Positions 1-6,903 of a DNA stretch of 6,903 nucleotides are shown here, piece by piece (the stretch's first letter is position 1; every line of letters starts with the position of its first letter). The stretch comes from CAZVEE01 sp964625525 (GTDB lineage: Bacteria; Pseudomonadota; Alphaproteobacteria; JAJFIK01). The translations under genes were made by a program, and so were the position numbers. The DNA is taken from contig CAZVEE010000131.1 of NCBI GenBank assembly GCA_964625525.1, positions 1 through 6,903 of the forward strand, in the 5' to 3' direction. The notes below the pieces were generated by a model. That model searched no databases. It worked only from the letters and a program-made list of their open reading frames with translations, and had not been told where the DNA came from.

Positions 1-764
1 GTCAGCGCCGGGGCAATCGTGATGGAGTCGCCGGTGTGGACGCCCATGGGGTCCACATTTTCGATGGAACAGATGATGATGGCGTTGTCGGCGCGGTCGC
101 GCACGACCTCCATCTCATATTCCTTCCAACCGACGATGGACTCCTCGATCAGCACTTCGCTGTAGGGCGAGGCATCAAGGCCGCGCTCGACAATCTCGGC
201 GAATTCTTCGTAGTTGTAGGCGATGCCCCCGCCTGTGCCACCCAGAGTGAAAGAGGGACGAATCACGGTCGGCAGGCCGATCTCCTTCAGGGCCTCCTGG
301 GCCTCATCCTTGCTGCGCGCGATGCGCGCGCGGGGCATTTCAAGGCCGATATCCCGCATGGCCAGGCGGAACTGTTCCCGGTCCTCGGCTTTTTCGATGG
401 CCTTGCGATCCGCACCGATCAGCTCCACCCCATGGGCGGCGAGCACGCCGCGACTTTCCAGCTCTAGTGAAGCGTTGAGCGCGGTTTGTCCGCCCATCGT
501 GGGCAGGAGCGCGTCCGGCTTTTCCGCTTCGATGATCTTGGCCAGAATGTCCGGAATGATCGGTTCGATGTAAGTGCGATCGGCGAGTTCCGGGTCCGTC
601 ATGATCGTCGCCGGGTTCGAGTTCACAAGGACGATGCGGTAGCCCTCGTCGCGCAGAGCCTTGCATGCCTGAACGCCGGAATAATCGAACTCGCAGCCTT
701 GGCCGATGACGATAGGCCCGGCGCCGATGATCATGATGGTTTGGATGTCAGTGCGTTTGGGCAT
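1..764 (-). CDS. carB: Carbamoyl-phosphate synthase large subunit, N-terminal part (cut by window edge)
   Basis: CarB makes carbamoyl phosphate from bicarbonate, ATP and the ammonia released by CarA, in the cytoplasm, for pyrimidine and arginine synthesis. The 254 visible codons start MPKRTDIQTIMIIGAGPIVI and continue without a break to the window edge, well short of the family's usual length of about 1,070 residues. They cover the pre-ATP-grasp domain (about residues 1-125, with the GAGPIVIGQGCEFDYSG loop) and the start of the first ATP-grasp domain (carboxyphosphate site). Residues known to bind ATP in the E. coli enzyme fall at the same numbers here: R129, R169, G176, E208, E215 and H243. 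The start at 764 matches the family N terminus exactly. A GAGG lies 10 bases upstream, a rather long spacing. The gene is codirectional with carA, 122 bases downstream of it, and an intrinsic terminator sits in that gap. Identity is certain; only the 3' part is missing. Confidence 0.98.
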   Translation of the reverse strand, partial: MPKRTDIQTIMIIGAGPIVIGQGCEFDYSGVQACKALRDEGYRIVLVNSNPATIMTDPELADRTYIEPIIPDILAKIIEAEKPDALLPTMGGQTALNASLELESRGVLAAHGVELIGADRKAIEKAEDREQFRLAMRDIGLEMPRARIARSKDEAQEALKEIGLPTVIRPSFTLGGTGGGIAYNYEEFAEIVERGLDASPYSEVLIEESIVGWKEYEMEVVRDRADNAIIICSIENVDPMGVHTGDSITIAPAL

Positions 765-780
765 CGCACGCGGGCCTCAT

Positions 781-809
781 AAAAAGACGCTCCGGGCGAA
801 GCCGGAGCG
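781..809 (-). terminator. Rho-independent terminator between carA and carB
   Basis: Read on the minus strand, CGCTCCGG (809-802) and CCGGAGCG (795-788) form a perfect 8-bp GC-rich stem with a 6-base loop (CTTCGC). It is followed directly by TCTTTTT (787-781). This is the canonical form of an intrinsic terminator for transcription coming out of carA. Its T-tract ends only 16 bases before the carB ATG, so it either ends carA mRNA or acts as an attenuator for carB. Confidence 0.8.
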
Positions 810-820
810 AGGGGACGAAC

Positions 821-856
821 AAAAAAGCGAGGGGCCGGCAAGCGGGTCGCCGGTCC
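821..856 (-). other. Weak second hairpin with T6 tract after carA
   Basis: Upstream of the main terminator, still after the carA stop, the minus strand carries a 5-bp inverted repeat. CCGGC (853-849) pairs with GCCGG (839-835) across a 9-base loop, and TTTTTT follows at 826-821. Eight bases separate the stem from the T-tract, which is too far for a standard terminator. It may be an additional weak terminator or chance in GC-rich DNA. Confidence 0.3.
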
Positions 857-886
857 GGGTGAGGGTGTCGGGGAGCGGAGGCCGCA

Positions 887-2113
887 TCAGGCTTTGGCTC
901 CAACAGGGCCAGCCGCGTCCACCTTTTCCACGAAACTGCGGAACAGGATCTGGCTGTCTTGGGGACCGGGGCTTGCTTCCGGGTGATACTGCACCGAGAA
1001 GACCGGCTTGCCGATGACTTCAAGGCCGCAATTGCTGCCGTCGAAGAGCGACACATGGGTGGCGCGCACCGTCTCTGGCAAACTGGCGCTGGCGACCGTG
1101 AAGCCGTGGTTCATGCTGGTGATCTCCACCTTGCCCGTGGCCAGGTTCTGCACCGGATGATTGGCGCCGTGATGGCCCTGGTGCATTTTCTCGGTTTTCG
1201 CCCCGAGCGCCAACGCCAGCATCTGATGCCCCAGGCAAATGCCCAGCATGGGCATGTCGGCATCAAGCAGCGCACGGATGGTGGGCAGCGCGTGGGCGCC
1301 TGTGGCGTCGGGATCGCCCGGGCCGTTGGAGAGCAGGACACCATCGGGCTGAAGCGCGAGGATCTCGTCGGCACTGGTTTCCGCCGGCACCACCGTGACG
1401 CGGCAACCCAGGTCCGCCAGCTCGCGGAGCATGTTGCGCTTCACGCCATAATCAATGGCGACGATGTGCCGGGTTGTGTCGGCGGCCTGGGCATACCCCG
1501 TTTCCGGGTCCCAGCGCGCCTCGCGCCAGGGCGCCTGGGCAGCGGCGGTCACCGCGCGGGCCAGGTCCATGCCCTCCAGGCCCGGCCAAGCCGCCGCTTC
1601 TTGGCTGAGCGTGTCGAAATCGAAGACGCCATCAGCCGCATGGGCAATCACCGCATTGGCGGCGCCATCGACCCGCAGGCGGCGGGTGAGGGCGCGGGTG
1701 TCCACGCCGGCAATCCCGACAATACCCCGCGCCAAAAGCCAGGCATCGAAGGGCTCCTGAGAGCGGTAGTTCGAGGGCGGCGTCACGGGCGCGCGCAGGA
1801 CGCAGCCGCGCGCCACCGGGGTCGTGGTCTCGGCATCCTCGTCATTGGCACCCACATTCCCAATATGGGGAAAGGTGAAGACAACGATCTGACCAGCGTA
1901 AGACGCATCCGTGAGAATCTCTTGATAGCCGGTCATGGCCGTGTTGAAGCACAGCTCCCCCACCGCATGACCCCGCGCGCCCAGTCCCTGGCCGTAGAGG
2001 ACGGTCCCATCGGCGAAGACAAGGCAGGCGGTGGGTGTCTCAGGGGCGCGCCGCTTTAACGCAGAAGAGGAGACCGGCGCCTGGTCCTGCGCGCAAACCG
2101 GTGATCCCACCAT
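887..2113 (-). CDS. carA: Carbamoyl-phosphate synthase small (glutaminase) subunit
   Basis: CarA hydrolyses glutamine and channels the ammonia to CarB. The protein has 408 residues. The N-terminal small-subunit domain spans about residues 27-170 and includes FNTAMTGYQEILTDASYAGQ at 56-75. The class I glutamine amidotransferase domain spans about 215-400. The nucleophile is C293 in GICLGHQ; H377 and E379 in QYHPE complete the triad, and SNGPGDP (262-268) is the usual amidotransferase loop. The start at 2113 is chosen because AAGAGG (2125-2120) lies six bases before the ATG. The open frame continues upstream to an ATG at 2323, but those 70 residues look like translated leader and have no ribosome site that I can see. 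The N terminus is about 24 residues longer than E. coli CarA, and this Pro/Ser-rich tail looks unstructured. carB follows on the same strand, and the yqeY-dnaG-rpoD cluster is divergent. Confidence 0.97.
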   Translation of the reverse strand: MVGSPVCAQDQAPVSSSALKRRAPETPTACLVFADGTVLYGQGLGARGHAVGELCFNTAMTGYQEILTDASYAGQIVVFTFPHIGNVGANDEDAETTTPVARGCVLRAPVTPPSNYRSQEPFDAWLLARGIVGIAGVDTRALTRRLRVDGAANAVIAHAADGVFDFDTLSQEAAAWPGLEGMDLARAVTAAAQAPWREARWDPETGYAQAADTTRHIVAIDYGVKRNMLRELADLGCRVTVVPAETSADEILALQPDGVLLSNGPGDPDATGAHALPTIRALLDADMPMLGICLGHQMLALALGAKTEKMHQGHHGANHPVQNLATGKVEITSMNHGFTVASASLPETVRATHVSLFDGSNCGLEVIGKPVFSVQYHPEASPGPQDSQILFRSFVEKVDAAGPVGAKA

Positions 2114-2119
2114 CGCATG

Positions 2120-2125
2120 CCTCTT
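2120..2125 (-). promoter_or_regulatory. Ribosome binding site of carA
   Basis: AAGAGG on the minus strand, six bases before the ATG at 2113. It is a strong Shine-Dalgarno match at good spacing, and it decides the carA start over the more upstream in-frame ATG at 2323. Confidence 0.75.
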
Positions 2126-2332
2126 CGCGTTGGGGCGCGCGGACAGGCCGGCGCCGGGCCATCTGGTGCGGCGAAGCGCGCCGGGGGCACTCTTCCCAAC
2201 TCCAGATATTAACCTTATATGAGATATGTCTAGCGACCGGGTTTCACCGCGCCGGACGTGGCTAGCGCTCCAATCGAGCGAGGTCGCCGAACGCGGCGAG
2301 TCCAAGGCCCAAGCGGCACGCAAATTGGCGGG

Positions 2333-2361
2333 AAACTAAAAAAAAGATAGTTATCCGTCAA
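2333..2361 (-). promoter_or_regulatory. Candidate sigma-70 promoter for carA
   Basis: On the minus strand, TTGACG (2361-2356) is followed after 17 bases by TAGTTT (2338-2333). The -35 fits the alphaproteobacterial TTGACG preference well. The -10 keeps only three of six TATAAT positions. Use of this promoter would give carA a leader of roughly 210 bases, long enough for regulation. A weaker alternative closer to carA is TAGACA (2232-2227) with TAATAT (2211-2206), but its spacing of 15 bases is short. Both are inferences from sequence alone. Confidence 0.3.
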
Positions 2362-2477
2362 CTCTCGTCGATCACTGAATTTCTGGTTAGAGTCTTGCAG
2401 TGGATTCGCACGAGAGCGCGGCCGTCGCCAAGCGGTGAAGGGCGCGGCGGTGCCTGTGACGGGGCAGTGTGACAAAC

Positions 2478-2481
2478 GAGG
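2478..2481 (+). promoter_or_regulatory. Ribosome binding site of yqeY
   Basis: GAGG six bases before the ATG at 2488. It supports that start, which also matches the usual N terminus of the family. Confidence 0.6.
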
Positions 2482-2487
2482 TTTCTG

Positions 2488-2976
2488 ATGCGTTGTGACA
2501 TCAATGCGGCTCTGAAACACGCAATTGACGCGGGTGACGAGCGCCGCGTCTCGACCCTCCGTTTCATTCTGGCGGCGATCAAAGAGCGGGACATCGCGGC
2601 GCGCGCGGAAGATCGCTGTCAGGGCGCGTGCGACGACGAGATCCTCGAGATCCTGTATAAGATGGTCCGGCAGCGCGAGGCCGCAGCCGTCGCTTATGAA
2701 GAAACCGGCCGCCTTGATCTGGCGGAACAGGAACGCAGCGACATTGATATCATCCGTCCCTTCCTGCCGCGTCAGCTCAGCGAAGAGGAAATCCGCGGGA
2801 TCTGCGAAACCGTGTTGTCGGAAATCGGCGCCCGGGGCTTGCGCGACATGGGTAAATGCATGTGCGCCTTGAAGGAGCGCTATGAAGGCCAGATGGACTT
2901 CACCAAAGCGAGCACCTTCGTGAAGACCAAGCTCGCCGCTGTCTGTCGCCCGCGCGTCGCGTCGACCGTATCCTAA
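2488..2976 (+). CDS. GatB/YqeY domain protein
   Basis: The 162-residue protein belongs to the YqeY family, whose fold resembles the tRNA-binding tail of GatB, the aspartyl/glutamyl-tRNA amidotransferase subunit. Its own function is not established; a tRNA-related role is inferred from the fold. Family signatures are RRVSTLRFILAAIKERDIAAR (19-39, written here in parts: RRVSTLRFI then AAIKERDIAAR), MVRQREAAAVAYEETGRLDL (59-78), EQERSDIDIIRPFLPRQLSE (80-99) and GLRDMGKCM...ALKERYEGQMDF (117-138). The predicted protein is almost entirely helical, without signal peptide or membrane segment. It carries seven cysteines (3, 44, 48, 106, 124, 126, 153), more than I expect for the family, and a short tail after residue 152. 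It lies 79 bases upstream of dnaG on the same strand, in the position that rpsU has in the E. coli macromolecular synthesis operon, so it is probably cotranscribed with dnaG. Confidence 0.92.
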   Translation: MRCDINAALKHAIDAGDERRVSTLRFILAAIKERDIAARAEDRCQGACDDEILEILYKMVRQREAAAVAYEETGRLDLAEQERSDIDIIRPFLPRQLSEEEIRGICETVLSEIGARGLRDMGKCMCALKERYEGQMDFTKASTFVKTKLAAVCRPRVASTVS

Positions 2977-2992
2977 GCCTCTTGAGCTGCGG

Positions 2993-3048
2993 CCGCTGGC
3001 ACGACACAGTTCCTGGTCCCTGCCCCGTTTTCACGCCCAGCGGACCAG
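2993..3048 (+). promoter_or_regulatory. Two overlapping inverted repeats in the dnaG leader
   Basis: CCGCTGG (2993-2999) is complementary to CCAGCGG (3037-3043), and CTGGTCC (3013-3019) is complementary to GGACCAG (3042-3048). The two right arms share positions 3042-3043, so the two 7-bp stems exclude each other. The second right arm contains GGA, the only Shine-Dalgarno-like bases before the dnaG ATG at 3056. There is no T-tract, so neither is an intrinsic terminator. A role in limiting primase translation is an inference. Confidence 0.4.
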
Positions 3049-3055
3049 CGCCTGA

Positions 3056-5014
3056 ATGAGCATTACCCCCGAGTTTCTGGCCGAATTACGCGGCCGCCTG
3101 CGCCTCTCAGAGATTGTTGGGCGCAAGGTGCAATACGACAAACGCAAGTCCAACCCGCGCAAGCGGGACTATTGGGCGTGCTGCCCCTTCCACCATGAGA
3201 AATCGCCGTCCTTCCATGTGGAGGACGACAAGGGCCGCTACTATTGCTTCGGCTGTGGCGCCAAGGGCGATGCGGTGACGTTCCTGATGGAGCTGGAACG
3301 TCTGAGCTTCCGCGAGGCGGTCGAGACGCTGGCGGGCGAGGCGGGCATGAGCGTGCCCGCGCTCACGCCCCAGGCCGCAGCACAAGCCAAGGCGCGCGCA
3401 TCCCTCGCCGAGGTCATGGCCGAGGCTGCAACATTCTATCAGCAGGCGTTGATGGCGCCGGAAGGGGCGGCGGCCCGGGCCTATCTGGAGCGCCGGGGCC
3501 TGTCCATCGAAACCATTGCCCGCTTCGGTCTGGGCTATGCGCCGGGGACGGGCAGGGCGCTTTTGTCCTATTTCGAAAACCAGGATGTGCGCGCGGAGAT
3601 GCTTCTGCGCGGCGGGCTTGCCGGCCAGCGTGATCCCGAGCGCCCCCCTTACGACTATTTTCGCAATCGTTTGATGTTTCCCATCCGCGATCGCCAGGGG
3701 CGGGTGATCGGGTTCGGGGGCCGGGTGCTCGATCTGGGACAAGAGCCCAAATATCTCAATTCGCCGGAGACCGAGCTCTTCAAGAAGGGGCGGGTGCTCT
3801 ACAATCTTGATCAAGCCCGCGCCGCGTCGCGCCAAAGCGGCACGGTGATCGTGGCCGAGGGCTATATGGACGTTATCGCCTTCGACAGGGCGGGCGTGCC
3901 GGCAGCTGTCGCGCCGCTGGGAACGGCGCTGACGCAGGAGCAGCTGGCCGAGCTGTGGCGGCTGGTGCCTGAGCCCGTGCTGTGCTTCGACGGCGACGGG
4001 GCTGGCTTGCGGGCCGCCTATCGGGCGCTCGATCTGGCACTTGCCAAGATCACACCGGAGCAGACCTTGCGCATCGCTCTGCTGCCGGAGGGCCAGGACC
4101 CGGACGATCTGTTGCGCGATGCTGGCGCTCATGCCGTGCAGGCGGTGCTCAAAGAAGCCGCTTCGCTCGCAGACCTGCTGTGGCGGCGCGAGAGCACGGC
4201 GGGGCCGCTCGATACGCCGGAGCGGCGGGCGGGGCTAGAGGCGCGGTTGGAGGAGGCCGTGGGCCGAATTGCCGAGCCTAAGCTGCAATACCACTTTCGC
4301 CAGGACATGCGCGCGCGTCTGCGAGCTTTGTTCCGGCCGGCGCGGCCGCAACCGGGCACGCGCGGGAACCGGGGCTTTGATCGCGGCCGCGAGCGCCCGG
4401 GGTTTGGACGCCTGCCGGAAACGGTCAGCCCGGAATTGCGCGCCAGCATGCTCGCTCAGTCCGCTCGCCAGACCGCCCGTCAGCCCTCGGTGGCGACGCT
4501 CAGTGAAGTGGAGCGGCGGCTGGAGGAAGCGCGGCGGCACACCATGGGCCGGGAGCGGCTCTTACTGGCGCTGGCGATTGAGCATCCTGACTTGGCGCAA
4601 CGGGATCTGGAGCGTCTGGCCGCCCTGCAGTTCGAGGACCGGGCCCTTGATGACCTGCGCCGGGCTCTGCTCGCCTGCCTGGAAGAAGAGGACGGTCTTG
4701 ACAGCGACAGCATTAAACGCCACCTGTCCAATCGGGGAATAGGATCTGTCGTAGATGCGGTGCTAGGATGTGCCTTTGTGCGCGCCAGCCGAGGACCACA
4801 AGCGCGCCTGCGACACGGGGTCGACGCAGGCTGGCAGGATGCGATGTCACGGCATCATATGATTTCCACGAAAAGTGTCGAATTGCGGACCGCCTATGAC
4901 GCGTTCAAAGAGGCGTCCACGCCAGAAAGTTGGGACCGCTTGATGGATGTCTGCCGGCAAGTTGAGGCCATGTCCGCGCCGTCTGGGACGGCCGCGGGCA
5001 AGTCGGTGTTCTGA
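3056..5014 (+). CDS. dnaG: DNA primase
   Basis: DnaG lays down RNA primers at the replication fork together with the DnaB helicase. The protein has 652 residues, against 581 in E. coli. Domains in order: an N-terminal CHC2 zinc-binding domain (about 1-105) with ligands C43, H46, C64 and C67 in CPFH...CFGC; the RNA polymerase core (about 118-380) with FRNRLMFPI and the GFGGRVL motif; and the Toprim subdomain with acidic metal ligands E268 (EGYMDV), D312 and D314 (DGDG). A helicase-binding C-terminal domain follows at about 460-652. Core and tail are joined by an Arg/Gly/Pro-rich linker at 427-452. The start gives the standard N terminus and has only a weak Shine-Dalgarno (GGA, 11 bases upstream), as would suit a low-abundance protein. 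It lies between yqeY and rpoD on the same strand, the standard operon context. All catalytic residues are present. Confidence 0.98.
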   Translation: MSITPEFLAELRGRLRLSEIVGRKVQYDKRKSNPRKRDYWACCPFHHEKSPSFHVEDDKGRYYCFGCGAKGDAVTFLMELERLSFREAVETLAGEAGMSVPALTPQAAAQAKARASLAEVMAEAATFYQQALMAPEGAAARAYLERRGLSIETIARFGLGYAPGTGRALLSYFENQDVRAEMLLRGGLAGQRDPERPPYDYFRNRLMFPIRDRQGRVIGFGGRVLDLGQEPKYLNSPETELFKKGRVLYNLDQARAASRQSGTVIVAEGYMDVIAFDRAGVPAAVAPLGTALTQEQLAELWRLVPEPVLCFDGDGAGLRAAYRALDLALAKITPEQTLRIALLPEGQDPDDLLRDAGAHAVQAVLKEAASLADLLWRRESTAGPLDTPERRAGLEARLEEAVGRIAEPKLQYHFRQDMRARLRALFRPARPQPGTRGNRGFDRGRERPGFGRLPETVSPELRASMLAQSARQTARQPSVATLSEVERRLEEARRHTMGRERLLLALAIEHPDLAQRDLERLAALQFEDRALDDLRRALLACLEEEDGLDSDSIKRHLSNRGIGSVVDAVLGCAFVRASRGPQARLRHGVDAGWQDAMSRHHMISTKSVELRTAYDAFKEASTPESWDRLMDVCRQVEAMSAPSGTAAGKSVF

Positions 5015-5120
5015 CCTGAGGCGCGAGCGCGCCATGGGACTGCCTCTCCGGGAGTGCCTCGACAGCGCGCGGGACGGCGGTCCCACTGGGCGCGATCCCT
5101 GCAAGCCGCTGGCGGTCTGC

Positions 5121-5155
5121 CCGAGGCCGCCGAGAGAGAGCCGCGGCCGTCTCGG
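5121..5155 (+). other. Hairpin in the dnaG-rpoD gap
   Basis: CCGAGGCCGC (5121-5130) can pair with GCGGC (5143-5147) and CTCGG (5151-5155), giving ten base pairs with a 3-base bulge and a purine-rich 12-base loop. No T-tract follows, so I do not call it an intrinsic terminator. In E. coli the dnaG-rpoD boundary is an RNA processing point, and a similar role here is possible but unproven. Confidence 0.35.
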
Positions 5156-5175
5156 TCTGAGGTGGACGGGACGGT

Positions 5176-5201
5176 TTGACGCCCATGAGGCCCGGTTAAC
5201 C
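5176..5201 (+). promoter_or_regulatory. Candidate rpoD promoter
   Basis: TTGACGC (5176-5182) is followed after 11 bases by GGTTAACC (5194-5201). The layout is like the Caulobacter-type housekeeping promoter (TTGACGS, 10-14 bases, GCTANAWC), but the -10 part matches only about half the positions. It lies about 95 bases before the rpoD ATG. The -10 overlaps a perfect inverted repeat (see next entry). Confidence 0.35.
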
Positions 5202-5209
5202 AAACCGGG
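5191..5209. promoter_or_regulatory. 7-bp inverted repeat, possible operator or leader hairpin, before rpoD
   Basis: CCCGGTT (5191-5197) and AACCGGG (5203-5209) are perfect inverted copies around AACCA. There is no T-tract on either strand. Its overlap with the candidate -10 element suggests an operator or a structure at the mRNA 5' end. This is inference. Confidence 0.35.
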
Positions 5210-5296
5210 AGATGTTCACGGCGATCCTGTGCGCAGCCGCGCCGGACGAGCGCCCAGTAGTCAAGTGAACCGGAGATAAGCCGGATCGGGGTCACG

Positions 5297-6903
<1,607 letters not shown>

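Larger units (their letters stand above)
2114..2487. other. Divergent intergenic control region between carA and yqeY
   Basis: These 374 bases hold no gene that I can support; the open frames through it are extensions or shadows. The region separates the carA start (minus) from the yqeY start (plus), so both promoters should lie here. Two AT-rich islands stand out in GC-rich surroundings: about 2204-2232, with ATAT-GAG-ATAT at 2217-2227, and about 2321-2355, with a run of eight A at 2338-2345. A 10-base perfect palindrome, CCGGCGCCGG, lies at 2148-2157 within the presumed carA leader. A TTGACG-type promoter candidate for carA is listed separately. No RNA gene or known riboswitch is recognisable. 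Confidence 0.6.

Noticed and set aside
36..467. Plus-strand open frame opposite carB
   Set aside because: Antisense to conserved carB codons, without recognisable protein features.
748..780. Ten-codon open frame (MRPACDAQTH) overlapping the carB start, right after the terminator
   Set aside because: It has no ribosome site and follows a terminator directly; too short to separate from chance.
959..2059. Long plus-strand open frame (366 codons) opposite carA
   Set aside because: It lies antisense to a clear carA, its translation resembles no family, and such frames are expected opposite GC-rich genes with biased third positions.
2209..2216. TTAACCTT here, and TTAACCAA at 5196-5203, resembling CtrA half-sites
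   Set aside because: Only single half-sites; neither has a second TTAA at the required 7-base spacing.
2114..2323. Extended carA N terminus from the upstream in-frame ATG
   Set aside because: The extra 70 residues look like translated leader, while AAGAGG at ideal spacing supports the start at 2113.
2351..2359. DnaA-box-like TTATCCGTC
   Set aside because: Only six of nine positions match TTATNCACA, and no cluster of boxes is present, so there is no case for an origin.
3107..4132. Long minus-strand open frame (341 codons) opposite dnaG
   Set aside because: Shadow of dnaG: no family features, and the His/Arg/Leu-rich composition is typical of antisense frames.
5020..5033. GGCGCGAGCGCGCC palindrome after the dnaG stop
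   Set aside because: Short, no T-tract, and such palindromes are common by chance in GC-rich DNA.

Overview
This is a GC-rich chromosomal window carrying core housekeeping genes in an order typical of Alphaproteobacteria: carB and carA on the minus strand, then, divergently on the plus strand, a GatB/YqeY-domain gene, dnaG (primase) and rpoD (housekeeping sigma factor). The assignment rests on the RpoD and YqeY sequences, the yqeY-dnaG-rpoD order and promoter-like TTGACG elements. A finer placement (for example Caulobacterales/Maricaulales-like) would be a guess.

Layout. Positions 1-764 (minus) hold the first 254 codons of carB, cut by the left window edge. Positions 765-886 are the carA-carB gap, which contains a textbook intrinsic terminator reading towards carB. 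Positions 887-2113 (minus) are a complete carA with an intact Cys-His-Glu glutaminase triad. Positions 2114-2487 are the divergent control region, with AT-rich islands in otherwise GC-rich DNA and no convincing gene. Positions 2488-2976 are the yqeY-like gene, 3056-5014 a complete dnaG, and 5015-5296 a 282-base gap with a hairpin and a promoter-like element. From 5297 to the right edge are the first 535 codons of rpoD, up to region 2.4 and just beyond.

How the genes work together. CarA and CarB are the two subunits of carbamoyl-phosphate synthetase, which feeds pyrimidine and arginine synthesis. The plus-strand cluster is a variant of the 'macromolecular synthesis' operon (rpsU-dnaG-rpoD in E. 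coli), with the YqeY-like gene in the slot of rpsU. It couples initiation of replication primers and transcription initiation.

I found no mobile element, CRISPR array, RNA gene, phage gene or defence system, and nothing that I would call a new biological system. The most interesting points are non-coding: the terminator placed only 16 bases before the carB start, two mutually exclusive hairpins just before dnaG, and a dyad overlapping a possible rpoD promoter. A (Ala-Asn)6 microsatellite inside the non-conserved region of RpoD is a further curiosity.
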